Source of the DNA: Lunularia cruciata
Lineage: Eukaryota; Streptophyta; Marchantiopsida; Lunulariales; Lunulariaceae
Length of the DNA stretch: 64,000 bases
Assembly: GCA_948567375.1 (NCBI GenBank)
Contig: OX419756.1
Location: forward strand, 65,610,333-65,674,332
Direction of reading: 5' to 3'
Positions 9,738-22,790 of the stretch are shown one piece after another (position 1 is the stretch's first letter; each line of letters starts with the position of its first letter). Made by a program: the position numbers and the translations under genes. The notes beneath the pieces were generated by a model. The model was given only the letters and a program-made list of their open reading frames with translations. It did not search any database and was not told the origin of the DNA.

Positions 9738-12700
9738 CGTTCCCATCTCAGACAGACATACTAACGAAATATATCAACTAGGATTGCTTCAAAGTTTCTA
9801 TCCTCGAAACGACTTTGTTTTTGTGGTTACCACACACAACAGCGATGACACATTCGTTTGTTACGTCGAGGATCATGTCTCTGTATCATCATAAACCATT
9901 TACAAATTCAGAGCCCATAGCCCATTTAAACGAAATAACTGACGGTTGAGTCCACATGTCTCTTTCAAATTACTGCAATGCTAGAATTTCCACACATGAA
10001 TGATGATGTCACATGAGGTTTGTCCAAACCTGTTTATGTTGGGTCCTTTTTGTAACACAAGGTTGGACGTAGAAGGAGCATATGTGATCAAGGAGCAATT
10101 GGTTAGGAGAGTATTAAGCCAACTGTTGGAATTGTTCAGCAGCATCGCCATGCCTTTTCCTTTCCAATCCGAATCTCGTGATCTTGTTCACGTGATTTTG
10201 ACTTCGCGTGGCAAAATTTGGTTAGTTTGTTGTCTTGTTGACTGTCTGTATGGTACTGCTCAAACTCCTGGTTGAGGGAGACGTTGATCGACCATGATCG
10301 AGCACGAAACGAATCTATGCCCGAGAGTAAAAAATGCCCGTTTAAGACACTACATCTCGGTAACTATTATCTACATACATACGGAATATCCACTGGCCAA
10401 GATACCATGTGTTGTACAGAGTGCCAAAGTCTTCATGTTGAAGAAGAAAGCGTTCGTATTACTGTAGAACAGGATTCTGTTTTTTCAGCCTGACAAGGTC
10501 CGCGTTAAAGTCTGGGAAGTTGCGATCTTTCCACAGAGTAGTGTGAAGCAAGATGCTATGAGGTCTTAATGATTATAGGAAACTTGCTAAGAAACTGGGA
10601 TAAACACTTTGATATTGTCAGTCAATCATCGAGTCAGAAGGCATCGCAAAGTTCGTGATTAAGCGCGTGCCAGATGTGGCAGCCGAACGACTTGGTGCCG
10701 ACGAGCCACTTAGACCCTCGAGACCAACTGTAGCTGAAATTCTGACAAGTAAAAAGGAGTCAGTACTTTTGGGTTAATTGACGGTCTTGTTTCCGTCCTT
10801 GAAATGGAAATTGTTGGTCACCAGTTTCTGGAATGGCCTGCGTCGTTGAGACGCCAAGGTGTAGGTGGTAGTAGGTAGTAGGAACGGGGAACTCTTCTGC
10901 AGTCTCCATCTCCTCTCCTGGTCTTTCTCCTCCTTTTACTCGTTGAGAGGCCGACTTTCCCGAGCCCCAGGAAACGCGCATCTGCCAGCCTTCTTGTAAA
11001 GATGGATTCGAATCACCTTGGGATCCATGCAATTAAATCTTGAGCTCTGCCTCAGCCCAGCCTTTTGGCCATACCCCAACTTTTCAAAGAGCTTCTCGTA
11101 ATGATCATATTACTGGATTACTCAAAATACAAGAGAATGTACGTGGCTATTGTATTTTTCCGACATTTGATTCTCTACTTGAAAGGATATTTATTAACTT
11201 CAAAGGTTGACGATTTATGTAGTCAACTCCTTTTTGGAAGGAAAAAATGGTATCAGAGAATCGAATTTGACCCGCCATATCTTCTTCGAATTACAGAAAA
11301 AAAAGCCAGAATAGTAGACCAATTATCCTTCAGAAAGGCTTCTAAAATTTCTCACCTTGTTTTATGAATTTAACAAGATGAGAAGAAATATGACATATAA
11401 TCTACTTATGAATTACTAGACTCATAAGAATTTATACTCGATAATGGATAATTGTAGATTCATCAAGGTCACTTCAACATATATCGAATTCGAGAAACTG
11501 ACCACTTGTTTTTCCATGGTGGGATTCCTTCATGACACATGTACAAAACATCTACTCATAACAACCAAGAACTAAAAGCTACTTTTGGTTGTAAAATACA
11601 CCTCTTGACTCGTAGAGATGTTTGGTGAAAAATATACAAAATATATCATTGAGTATAAATATAAATATATAAATTTTGATTTTTTATTAGGTTTCTTTGA
11701 AATAAAAATAAAACTTATATTCAATGTTATCTATATTCTTAATTTTGAGTTCTAACTGATAGTTCAAACATTAAAACAATCATATTCAATGTCAAGGCAT
11801 GACTCGTATGGCTCTCCTCAAAGTTGGGCTTAAGAATACCATTCGAAAGAAATATTCAGATTGATGAAAATCGTAAGTAGGGTAGTTTTTTAATTTCAAG
11901 GTATTGAAAAATATAATTTTATTTGAGGACATGGCTCTCATTTCTGAGGTTCTAAGGAATACATTGTGTCAATTTTGTAGCACGACCAAATAACTAGATA
12001 GAGAGGTGAATATCTTTACTAACAGTGGATACATATACTCAACATACGTAATGCAGACCTGTCTTTTTCTCATCCATATATGTACATATGCATAATATAG
12101 CTATTGGCACCCATGCATAACTAAATTTTGTTTTGTTAAAGGAAACTTATCACCTACGGAGAAGAACAGGTATATTTTGATACCTTAACTTTCCTTTTTA
12201 TAAAGAATAATGAAATATTTTTAATCATATAATGAAGAGAATCCAATATTAGTAGAGAGGCACAATTTTACAGTCAAGTGTAGTAAAGTATGAGCATTGT
12301 CTTCCAACATCTATATTCCTAAATTATATCTATTCTTAAGTACTTAAAATTTTAGATAGTGTATATAAGATATTAGATTTAGACCTAAAGAGTTAGAAAA
12401 GAACCAATTAATAGCAACCAGCAATATATTTTTCATGATTCTGGAAGTTTTGAGTTTGTTTAGTTTTATAAGTTTTATTTTTATATGTACTCACAAACTA
12501 AAACTAAAATAAAGAACTAAGATTTAATAGTTTCTCATAGAAGAAAAATGTATTTCTTAAGAAATAAAAATAAAAATAAACTAAGAAATAAATTAAAAAT
12601 ACCTTTTTTTAGTTGCCAAAAGGTGAGTGACTTTGAGATCACCCATGAGATGAACAACGGGAACCTTAAGAACAACCCTTATTACTTGGACAAAGGAGAA

Positions 12701-12954
12701 TTGGAGAAATAATTAGTACGTGATGAAAGACCACCAAGAACCATGAAAATAGACACAAAATTTTTAGACAAGGTGCTCAAGGATGACATCAAAGTGACCT
12801 TTGTTAAGAAGCAACAAAAGAACAATGGGTGGAGAGTCAAAAGTTAAGAAAAGAGCAATTGTTGAAGCAATTAGGAAGCTGTTCAAACATAAGCAAATGA
12901 CTTACATTGCTAACAACCAAGCAATCTTCTTTTAAGTACTTGTACCAAGGAGAA
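9738..12954. other. intergenic, becoming very AT-rich
   Basis: Short ORFs (for example 10000-10275 and 11065-11367) show no recognisable domain. From about 11400 the DNA is AT-rich and holds nothing I can name. At 12610-12800 one frame reads EITHEMNNGNLKNNPYYLDK and then PPRTMKIDTKFLDKVLKDD, which looks like a decayed coding piece, perhaps retroelement, without a family I can assign. Confidence 0.4.
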
Positions 12955-13690
12955 TGTGACAACCCAACAAATATCACTTTTGTGATAATCAGGTAAGTAA
13001 AGTTTGTTCTTGTAGAGATACGATTCAGAATTGGTCAAAGACAAAGCAAAATGATCACAATGTAGTTCTTCTTGATTGCATCTTTAATCGCTCAGGTAGA
13101 AACCACACCTAGAAGAGAGTAACAAGCACTGATTCCAGTCTCGTCACAATTATCACTCCATAATCACAATACTATCCAATCTTTCCAAACAAACTTTGAT
13201 TGTGATGATTCAGACTTTTCCAAAGATGTCTACTTCATTGCAAAATGACTTTACCTCAAATTTGTATTTCACCCTTCCACTGAAGGCACAACTTCCTCGA
13301 CCAAAATTGCTTTGCATCAACCTTGCATTGCACTCACAAATGCAGAATACTACCAACACTACAATTCCTCTCAAATCTGTTAAGGCATTGCTTTGATTGC
13401 AATTCACTCAGGATCAAACACACAAAATAAAGATCAAGGCTGCCGAATCCAACATCCAACAAGCACATTGATTTTCACTTCAAATTTCTCCTCACACTCA
13501 CAAACACAAACATAGGATTGATACTTGAAATTAAGCTCAAGCAACGAGCACTAAGAAATAACACTTTGCTTTATCTATCTTCAAAATTACAAAGTACTAA
13601 ACAACAACATATTGCAAATGCCTCCTTTAAATAGTAGAGTAATTAACAATTACTAACAAAAATACCATTCTACAACAACTCTACAAACCT
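12955..13690 (-). repeat. family T LTR, downstream part
   Basis: On the minus strand it ends ...gatatttgttgggttgtcaca at 12955, the same end as the 1.9 kb T element at 35474-37378. It shares the latter's last ~700 bp, including the conserved sentence around gtttctacctg-gag-gattaaagatgcaa. A TATTTAAAG box is present (minus strand, about 13630). It lies directly downstream, in minus orientation, of family T gag-like sequence. Confidence 0.65.
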
Positions 13691-13699
13691 ACAAATCCA

Positions 13700-15160
13700 A
13701 AATAATAATGCATTTCTTCATATCTGCCTCTTCAAATCTCAAATCTGTTCCTAATCCGATCCTATGTCTACTTCTTTACTTTGGTCAGCACCTCTTTGGC
13801 TGGTGCTTTGCCTTGAAGGTGCAATCTTTGTACCTTCAAAGTTACTCCATCCAAGCTTTCTCCTTCTTCTTCAACTTTGCTTGGCCTTGTAGCTACGACT
13901 TGCACACTTCTCTTTGATCTTGCTGCCCTTGGGAATGCAAAAGCAATATCTCTTGCTTGCTTGTCTTCTAAATCTACTGTAGGTAACTCCAAAAAAGTCT
14001 CATCTCTTCCTTCCATGCGGTTGATTGCCTCGTGGAACTCCAGTTCTTCTTTGCTAGCCTCTTCTTCCACCAACTACTAGACTTTGGGTTCTCCTTCACT
14101 CTTACTGCTAGACTCCCCACTCTACAGAGTGAACTGTTCTTATTCTCTTGAGTCCTCACACTTTGACTTGGCTTCTCCTTCCAATTCTCCCTCTGAAGAG
14201 GAATCCTTCACCACCACCATCTTTGGCTTCAGATTTAGCCTTTTTGTCTTGTATGGCTATAGTGGTGATATTCTTCCTTTGGGTCTGCTTCTCTTTCTTG
14301 GCATGGGGATGTCCACCAACAATATCTTATCCTTCTTGCTCTTGAGGTAGTGGTCATTGCCTTCACGAACCCACTTGATGTAGTATTGCTCATCTTCATT
14401 TGCATCTCTTTGTAAATTGGGGTGAAAAGTAGGACACCATCCTTCCTCTCTCCTCCAAGCGAAGTAAGTTTAATCCAAAGTAGAAATGGGCTGCAAAGAG
14501 TACAAAGTAACAGAGTGGCACATCTAGGTCATCAGACCTACTTGCTGGTGTAAAAATTTTGCACAATTCACCGCCTCTCCTACAAACATCTAGTGAAAGA
14601 ATAGTGCTTGCTGCATCATTACATAGGTGGTTTGCTCTGGCTTAAACATGGCCACCATTGTACTGACTATCCTCCTTTGTATTTGGTCTTATAGCTATCC
14701 ACCTTGTACTTGTTCTTGGTGCAAGGTCTATTGAAAGAATTCTTCACCTCAACGGTTTCTTCTAAAGAATCACATTTCCAACAAAAAGTGACTCCTCCTA
14801 CTTCCCTTGCTTCTCTCCCTAAGACTAATCTCCAATAAAACTTAGTGGATTGAGCCAAATTTCCTCTCTTCCCTTCTATCTTAGGACAGTCTTTGCAATT
14901 ACAAGCAACAATTTATGCCATGAACCCTAGAAAGCTCAAATTCTAATTCCATGCCAAAATGGTGATGTAAAGTTTGCTCAAGACTTTCATCCTTGCCACT
15001 ACATCTAATAGAAAAATTGCAAGACCCAACACCGCATTTTGCTTACTTCCCTTTAGTGGCATTGTGTGCTTCCTCTCTCTTGGTCTTTGAAAGATCAAAC
15101 CCTCCTCAAATCCCAAGATTCTAACTCCTTTGGGACAATTATTGAGAGACATGGGATATC
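13700..15160 (-). pseudogene. family T gag-like gene, N-terminal and middle part
   Basis: The minus strand carries broken but ordered coding blocks. 14943-15152 is the N-terminal block, 14667-14858 has a WRLVLGREAREVGGVTF block, then comes a LNLLRLEERGRMVSY block near 14440. The 13768-14073 block is acidic and helical (FLELPTVDLEDKQARDI, FPRAARSKRS). The same blocks in the same order occur in family T at 16334-21660 and partly at 42260-43400 and 49300-49750. This is probably a retroelement gag or extra ORF; the domain family is not one I recognise. Stops and frameshifts mark it as dead. Confidence 0.55.
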
Positions 15161-15483
15161 ATCACAACATTTTAGAACTTCCTTGACAAAGTCTCAATCT
15201 TATTGTGTTTTTTCTGATTGGTCATTCTTCAATCAATCTTCAATTGACACACAAATTTTGTGTGTTGGTTTTCTATCACTCTCAATGTAATCTTGGTCCC
15301 AAGGTAATCATTTTTTTACATGTACTTTCTTGATTGGCTAGACCCAAGGAAAAGTTATTATAGGTTCTTTGGATTGGGTTGCATATCATGATACAAAGCC
15401 TTCTTACTTTGGATCTATACTTCCATAAGTCCAACATGAGTCCTTTTGACCTTGACCTGAGGTTAACTTTAGGTCTATGCCAG
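15161..15483 (-). other. family T leader between LTR and gag
   Basis: Read on the minus strand, this follows the LTR end at 15484 and precedes the gag-like start near 15150. It holds a conserved family T segment (ttgggtctagccaatcaagaaagtac) also found at 43440-43490, 44690-44710 and 49010-49035. No primer binding site could be fixed. Confidence 0.5.
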
Positions 15484-16330
15484 CGTGACAACCCGACAAA
15501 TATCACTTTTGCGGTAATCAGTAAGTAAAGTTTGTTTCCATAGAGATATGATTTAAAAATGGTCAAACACAAAGTAAAACAATAAAAATCCATTCTTCTT
15601 GATTGTGTCTTTAATCTCTTGGGTAGAAACCACACCTAGAAGAGAGTAACAAACACTAATCATAGTCTCATCACTAATTAACAACACTCATAAATCCCAA
15701 TACTTCAAATCTTTCCAGCCAATCTTGATTGTGATGATTCAGACTCTTCTTGAAGAAGGCTGCTACAATACAAAATGACTTCAACTCAGAATTGTGTTCC
15801 ACCCTTCCACTAAAGGCACAACTTCCTTGATCAAAGTTGCTTTGCATCAATCCAATGTTGCACTCACAATTGCAAAATACTACCAACACTACATTCCTCA
15901 TAGATTTGTAAATGCATTGCTTTGATTGCTATCCACTCAAGACCAAACACACAAAATGAAATTAACATAGTGGAATTCAACATCTAATAAGCTCACTTAC
16001 TTGCACTTTGAATTTCTCCAAAAACTCACAAACACACACAAAGGATTGATACTCAAAATTAATCTGAAACAATGAGCAATGAGTTACAACACTTTGCTTT
16101 ACTCAACATCAAAAATATGAATACTAAACAACAACACACTACACATGCTTCCTTTAAATAGGCTTTGCACTTGAAAATTACTAACAAAAATACCATTCTA
16201 CAACAACTTTACCAACCTGCAGATCTGAAATGACAAACCACTTCTTCATATCTACCTCTTCATATCTCAAAATTATTTCTACTCCGATCTGATGTAACAC
16301 CAACTATGGTTTCCAAACCTGATGTATCTA
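15484..16330 (-). repeat. family T LTR, second copy of downstream part
   Basis: Same end as 12955 (minus strand ...gatatttgtcgggttgtcac) and the same internal sentence order. On the minus strand it follows the coiled-coil ORF (16334-17160) and precedes the leader at 15161-15483. A CTATTTAAAG box lies near 16155. With 12955-13690 it bounds the gag-like block 13700-15160, an arrangement expected of a deleted element between two LTRs. Confidence 0.55.
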
Positions 16331-16333
16331 CAA

Positions 16334-18128
16334 TTACCTCCCTTCTTCAAGTCTATCTAATACTACTACTTTCTCTACTATTTCTATAATCTCTTTTTCA
16401 GTCTGAACTACAATTGAAGTCTTGGGTAATCTATCAACTTCTTTATCAACTAACCCACTCTCCTTTAATGTCTCAAGTAACTCACCCAAAGACACTTGCA
16501 CACCTACTTCTATGACTTTGGACTTCTTATTTCCCTTCATCTCATTATGAAGTCTATCTAAATCCAATCTAACTAAAACTAATTTGAGACAGACATTGTC
16601 TCTTACCTCTAACATCTTTCTATCTACACGATCTTCCAAACAAATTAGAAGATTGTTCAAGTTGGTATTCTTCACCTTCCTTTTCCCTATTTCTTGCACC
16701 AACGCCTTCAATTTGTGCAACCTCACATCTTCTAACTTGACTTTGGCCTCAATACTTAGCCTCACCTTCAACTCCTCAATAACTGCTCCTACCAAATCCA
16801 ACTCCACACTTAGAACTATCTTCTCCTTTCTTTGCTCTACCTCCAATTTTTTCCAATACATTGTCAACTTGTCCTTGAAATTTGCGTTCAATGCTTCCTT
16901 CTCTTCCACATACTGGACTATTGACCTTCTACACTTTTGATCAACCCTCGCAATCAATCTTCCTCTTGATATCTATTTGCTAACTCTCGCTGCCATGCTT
17001 GATCTATTTTTGTTGCACTCTTCCTAAGACTTTCCAACTTTTGCTCCATCATTGTTGCAATCACCTTTGAGTGTATGGTTTCTACTCTTGCATCAACAAC
17101 TTCATGCTTCATCTTCTCAACCAATGAATTTTTCTCCTTTAGCTCTTTACCATGCTTCATGAAGTTCTCTTACAAGGTATCAAGGCTTTTATTCCAAAGA
17201 ACTGTTTCAGCCCAAAGTTCTTTGGCTTCCTTCTCTCCTTGGGTTAGCTTACTCCTCAACTCCAAGGCCTCTTCACTCTAGTGCCTTACCACTTCCAGCT
17301 CATCCTTCACTCCAAGATGATTTGTCTTCAACTCCACTTTCTTCTTCTATAGTTTCACTAACAAAAGACACATGATCTTTGATAGATACTCAACTCCAAG
17401 GTATCTTCCTTCATTGTCTCCCTCATCTTTGCCTTGGGTAGGTACTTCTTTGGCTAGTGCTTTACCCCAAAGATGCAATCTTCATACCTTCAATGTCACC
17501 TCATCCAAGCTCTCTCCTTCATCTTCAGCTTTGCTTGGACCTACAACTACAGCTTGAGCACTTCTTTTAGATCTTGCTGCTCTTGGAAATACTAAGGGAG
17601 CCTCTCCCACTCATTCATCTTCTAACTCAAAAGTAGGCAACTCCAAAAAAGGCTCATCTCCCCCCTTCATTCAGTCAATCACCTCATGGAACTCCCACTC
17701 TTCCTCTCCAACAACCTCTTTCCTCAATTGCTAAACTTTAGGCTCTCCCTCACTCTTGCTGCTAAACTCTCCACTTTGCAAAGTGAACTCTTCTTCTGCT
17801 CTTGAGTCTTCACACTTTGATTCAGTTTTTCCTTCCAATTCTTCCTCCAAAGATGGTTCCTTCACTTGTATTGGCGCTAGCTTCAGATTTAGCCTTCTTA
17901 TCTTTTGTGGTTGTACCAATGTTATTCTTCATTTGGGTCTACTTCTCTTTCTTGCCCTGGAGATGTCCACCAAGACTTCCGCTCCTTCCTGCTCTTGAGG
18001 TAGTAGTCATTGCCTTCTTGAACCCAATTGATATAATATTGCTCATCTCCATCGACTGTCATCGAGAAAATAGCCCACATGTACCCTTGAGGCTTTTGGT
18101 GTGATAAATTTTCTTTTCCTCTTCTAGT
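16334..18128 (-). pseudogene. family T coiled-coil ORF (C-terminal half of gag-like gene)
   Basis: Four consecutive minus-strand blocks, 17922-18143, 17731-17919, 16954-17160 and 16334-16957, form one protein broken by frameshifts. It starts with a QYYINWVQEGNDYYLKSRK block, passes an acidic linker, and ends in a long Leu/Glu/Lys-rich heptad-like region of about 270 residues (for example KLEVEQRKEKIVLSVELD). The C-terminal block recurs inside the 1.9 kb T element at about 36330-36540. No enzyme motif is present. It is split from its 5' part (21219-21660) by the family M element at 18129-21218. Confidence 0.55.
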
Positions 18129-21100
18129 TGTTGTAAGGAACATGGATTTATGTCAATATGTCTCAAGTGTAGTTTTATGCTACCTTGCTGCAGGAGATAT
18201 TTCCTATATTATTGTGCAGCGGGGAAAAGTTATGGTGTTATTAGCTCAAGGAGTCTTTTAATGTGGCTTGAGCCAAGAAATAATGTTGGATTACACTAGC
18301 TCAGGTTCTATTTTACATTATTGGAATGAAGGAGTATTTGCCTTAGAAGAGGAGAAAAAAGGAGTCTTTGAGTTGGAAATACTTGGGAGGCTTTAGAGGA
18401 GTATTGACAATGAAAGGTTTGGGGGAAAAACAGCAGAAAAAAGTTAGAAGAATGAAGGAACTCAGCTCGGAAGGAGAGGATTTTTGAGGGAAAAGGTTCT
18501 GGACAGAGGGCTGCAGGGGAAGATTTTTGGGAGATATACCTAGCTGTGCAGGGCTTTGAGGGAAGGACAGGAAGGAAAAGGGGAGAAAGGCCTGCTAGGA
18601 AAAAGGAGAATTATCTAAGGGCTAGGGCTTGGCCAGGAGAGAGAGAGTTTTTTCGAAAGTGCTTGCTGTGCATAAATTTGGAGAGAAAGCCTTGCTGGGA
18701 GAAAGGAGAATTATCAAAGGGCTAGGGCTTGGCCAGGAGAGAGAGATTTTTTTTGAAAGTGCTTGCTGTGCAGAAATTTGGAGAGAAAGGCCTGCTGGGA
18801 GAAAGGAGAATTATCGAAGGCTAGCTTGGACCAGGAGAGAAATTTTCAAAATGTGAGAGGGCAGGGCTGTGCTTGGACCAGGAGAGAAATTTTCAAAATG
18901 TGAGAGGACAGGGCTGTGCTTGGACCAGGGGAGAAATTTTTGAAATGTGAGAGGGCAGGGCTGTGCTTGGACCAGGAGAGAAATTTTTGAAATGTGAGAG
19001 GGCAGGGCTGTGCTTGGACCAGGAGAGAAATTTTTGAAATGTGAGAGGGCAGGGCTGTGCTTGGACCAGGAGAGGAATTTTTGAAATGTAAGAGGGCAAG
19101 GCTGTGCTTGGACCAGGAGAGGAATTTTTGAAATGTGAGAGGGCAGGGCTGTGCTTGGACCAGGAGAGGAATTTTTGAAATGTAAGAGGGCAGGGCTGTG
19201 CTTGGACCAGGAGAGGAATTTTTGAAATGTGAAAGGAGTCTTGAAGGGCTGAAGGCTTTTGGAGATGCCTTAGGGCTGTGTTTTGGACCAGGAGAGAAAT
19301 TTTTGAAATGTGAGGGGAGTCTTGAAGGGCTGAAGGCTTTTGGAGATGCCTTAGGGCTGTTGTTTGGACCAAGATATGAATTTTCAAAATGTGAAAGGAG
19401 TCTTGAAGGGCTGAAGGCTTTTGGAGATGCCTTAGGGCTGTGTTTTGGACCAGGAGAGGAATTTTTGAAATGTGAGGGGAGTTTTGCAGGGCTGTGCTTG
19501 GACCAGGACAGGAATTTTTGAAATGTGAAAGGAGTCTTGAAGGGCTGAAGGCTTTTGGAGATGCCTTAGGGCTGTGTTTTGGACCAGGATAGGAATTTTT
19601 GAAATGTGAAAGGAGTCTTGAAGGGCTGAAGGCTTTTGGAGATGCCTTAGGGCTGTGTTTTGGACCAGGAGAGAAATTTTTGAAATGTGAGAGGGCAGGG
19701 TTGTGCTTGGACCAGGAGAGAATTTTTCAAAATGTGAGAGGAGTCTTGAAGGGCTGTGCTTGGACCAGGAGAGAAATTTTTGAAATGTGAGAGGGCAGGG
19801 CTGTGCTTGGACCAGGAGAGGAATTTTCTAAATGTGAGAGGGCAGGGCTGTGCTTGGACCAAGAGAGGAATTTTTGAAATGTGAGGGGAGTCTTGCAGGG
19901 CTGTGCTTGGACCAGGACAGGAATTTTTGAAATGTGAAAGGAGTCTTGAAGGGATGAAGGCTTTTGGAGATGCCTTAGGGCTGTGTTTTGGACCAGGAGA
20001 GAAATTTTTGAAATGTGAGGGGAGTCTTGAAGGGCTGAAGGCTTTTGGAGATGCCCTAGGGCTGTGTTTTGGACCAGGAGAGAATTTTTTGAAATCTGAG
20101 TGAGTGTCTTCATGGCTGAAGGATTTTGGAGATGTCTTAGGGCTGTGCTTGGACCAAGAGATGCAATTTCGAAATCTGAGCAGTGCTTGAAAGTGTAGGG
20201 GAGACAAAGTGTTTTCTCTCAAAGGAATGAACAATGTGCAGGAGAGGAAGTGATTGGACAGAAGAGAAATTTTTGCAAGTGTGAAGGGGTTTGGGCAGAA
20301 GTTGAAGAGAACAAAATTTTGTAGGGAAGCAAGAGGACAAGAGATTCAGACAGTAGAGAATTTGCAGGTCTGAAGGGGATTTGCTGCAGAAGTTGCCGAA
20401 GGATATCTCCCAAAGTCAGGAAGAAGAAGAGGAGAATTTTGAAGTGGATCAGTTCATCTGGAGCAAGGGCAAGAAAATATTTGAAGTTGGTTGGCCTGTC
20501 TAAATGGAGTGAATCTGATCTGCAAAACAAGGCATAGGAGAATGAAGAGGTTTAGAGGGTGAGTTGCCTTCTCTGCTGTCGGACATAGTATATGTGAAGT
20601 GCCGGGCTGAGTTGATGAGCAGCTGCAACCTTAGGGGCAGGCATTGCCTTGACTAGAACTATTTGACTTATCTAACCTTGTGAACTTTGTTGTTGAAATT
20701 CTTGTGAATGATGAGTCTTGGAAGCGGATTTGTGTTATGAATTGTGACTAGAGTTGAGGAAAACTCCATTCTAGGAGCTCTTAGTCTGGTCCAAGTAAAA
20801 AGCATAATTAAATGATCTGAGTGCCCAGGTTTATGTTCAGTTAGATCACTCAGTTGTCATTTATTTTATTTTATCAAAGGGCCACCTGAACTAGGTCTAT
20901 GAACTGCCAGATCACAAACCATAGCTTGAACCTGATGAGAAAATAGGATATGAGACCAAGCAGAGGTAGAAACCATAACACCAGACTCACATGACAAGAT
21001 TGGTTTTGCAAAAGTCAAGGATAAAACAAAACCTTCAGGGTGAGCCAACCTCAGGGAAACTAAAACAACAAGTTCATATAGGGACAAATTCTTGACAATC

Positions 21101-21218
21101 TAGGAGTAGGTAAGGAATGTCAATCTGCAGGAAAATCCAAAAGAAAGACAGTAAGGAAAACTAAGCAGAAGCAGCCATGTGCTTGGCGCACTCTCAAGAC
21201 CAGACGTTCCCCACGACA
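18129..21218 (+). mobile_element. family M minisatellite-bearing LTR element (copy 1)
   Basis: A 3.1 kb non-coding element with ends tgttgtaagg...ccccacgaca, related to the tgttgtcggggaaa...ttccctgaca ends of the other M copies. It is inserted in a family T gag-like gene. A tandem array fills 18600-20110; downstream lies unique M sequence (20530-21218) that pairs, in inverse orientation, with 45543-46400. The plus-strand 3' part carries the conserved tail with agcagaagcagccatgtgcttgg. No retroelement genes lie inside, so it is a solo LTR of unusual size or a non-autonomous derivative. Confidence 0.65.
18600..20110 (+). repeat. minisatellite array, 47 bp and longer variant units
   Basis: The basic unit is 47 bp (gctgtgcttggaccaggaga... 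aatgtgagagggcagg) and occurs in runs such as 18860-19220. Longer units add about 40 bp with cttgaagggctgaaggctt and gatgccttaggg. The open frames across it (both strands, up to about 195 codons) exist only because the unit length and composition avoid stops; they are not genes. Confidence 0.9.
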
Positions 21219-21660
21219 CCGCTGCTCTTCATACGTTGAGGTGAGAATAAGACACCATCCGTCCCCTCTCCTCCAAGCTAAGTAAGTTTAATCTAAAGAG
21301 GAAGTGAGTTGCAAAGGGTATGAAGTAATGGGGCAGCATATTCATTCTCCAATTGGTAATTATTTTCTTGACGTGTTGGTGCAAACACTTTGCCCAATCT
21401 ACCGCCTCTCCTGCAAACGTTTGGTGGAAGAACACAGCCTGTTGCATTGTTACATAGGTGGTTTGCTTTGGCTTAAATGTGGCCACCAGCATGCTGATGA
21501 TCCCTCTCTATACTGGGTCCTTATAACTTTCCATCTTGTACTTATTTTGGGTCCAAGGTCTAGTGAAAGAATTCTTCAGCTTGGCAGTTTCTTCTAAAGA
21601 CTCATACTTCCCATAGAAGGTGACTCTCCCTACTCCCCTTGCTTCTCTCCCCAAGACTAA
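21219..21660 (-). pseudogene. family T gag-like gene, 5' part (continues from 18128)
   Basis: The minus-strand block LNLLSLEERGRMVSY and its surroundings match 14420-14800 closely, including the stretch upstream toward the CWK-CDSLEE region. On the minus strand this piece precedes the M insertion at 18129-21218 and follows the family P insertion at 21661-42253; its own 5' part is at 42264-43714. It is a broken remnant. Confidence 0.55.
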
Positions 21661-22790
21661 TTTGTCACACCATTTGTAGTGTCACATCTAGATTGCTTGG
21701 ACACTGGAGTTGTAGTGATAGTTGTTAGAGTTAATTCAATAGTTTCTCAGAGACTACTTTCCAACAATCAGATTTTGTGTTTGGGGTACTGTGAGCCAGC
21801 CTGTCCCTCACTCAAGATGAACCTATGATGGCTATTATGGTAGCGCACCATGGACTAAGAAGGCAAGGAACCCCAACTCCATCATATTCCTCCAAGGCTC
21901 AAGATATTGCTCAATAGAGAACTCAATGAGAGAGAGATAATTGCAAATGAAAGGATGATGAGCACCTCCTCACCCCTTGTTTATATACTTGTGAAATAGT
22001 TACGCACCAAAGTTACTAATTACTATAGTAACTCAAGTTACTAGACTAAAAGTCAAGTAAAGTCAAAAAGTAGAAAGGAATATCCATTCACATGGGCATA
22101 TTCCCTAAGCATGTGGTCTTATCTTGACCCAACCACTAAGTCAAGGATTCCTTCACATGGGCTATCCTTGGACTAAAGAAGAATCCAAAACAAAAAGGCT
22201 TGTGGGCCTAGGAGTTCTCAACTCTTTCCTCAAAGTCAAACACCTAGGAATAATACCAAGTCAACACACTAAAATCCAAAATAGTGGTGCTCATCTTTTC
22301 TATTTCCTCTAAATTAAAGTCCCCTCTATCTTAGTCATGACTAACTTTAGCTAACCATGACTAATATAGAACCATCCTTTATCTCTATATAAATAATATC
22401 TCTCAAGTACTTATAATACCAAGCTAAATATCACAACCACACACATGCACAAATGGGTGTTACAGTACTAACTTCACGGTGGGGCCCATTGTCACTTTGC
22501 ACCGTTTGCACCATCAAGTGTGCAGTCAGTGGGATGGTTAGAGTTTAGACCTAGCTCAAGTCACGGGGATACACTTTCAAAGTGCAGCTCTAGAGAGCTC
22601 ACTTCTCTGATGTTGAGCCTTTGAGTTCCTAGCTATGGTGGATAGAGGCCGGTGAGCGTCACCTAGATTCTCTATGCTTGAGTGGGTGTGGGTTGACTGT
22701 AATCAGTGCCAAGTTATTAGGTGTTTATCAAGTATTGATTTGAGTTGAGTTGAGTTGAGTTGAGAGTGGTAAACAATCTGATTACATCAG
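21661..22790 (+). repeat. family P 5' terminal region (interrupted)
   Basis: It aligns with the 458 bp middle of the 3' terminal region (41696-42153), from tgtcacaccatttgtag to aaacaatctgattac. The 100 bp tg...ca units that flank that middle at the 3' end are absent here on both sides. A family S LTR sits at 21790-22464. Downstream, atcagagaagtgaag may be a decayed primer binding site, since it contains the ATCAGAG core of the initiator-Met tRNA site. Confidence 0.55.
21790..22464 (-). repeat. family S solo LTR (copy B)
   Basis: 675 bp in minus orientation, plus-strand ends tgtgagcc...gtgttaca. It is flanked by an exact 4-bp duplication gtac (21786-21789 and 22465-22468). The undisturbed site is visible at 41820-41840 (ttggggtactaagttc), which proves the insertion boundaries. 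Confidence 0.9.

Noticed and set aside
10760-11032. 90-codon minus-strand ORF
   Set aside because: Low-complexity, no recognisable domain, no promoter or splice evidence; not distinguishable from chance.
16584-16940. 118-codon plus-strand ORF
   Set aside because: It is the antisense shadow of the minus-strand coiled-coil ORF 16334-16957, which has the biased heptad pattern.
18893-20234. Long ORFs of repetitive peptide on both strands
   Set aside because: They lie in the 47 bp minisatellite; the unit structure alone keeps frames open on both strands, and no start context or domain is present.
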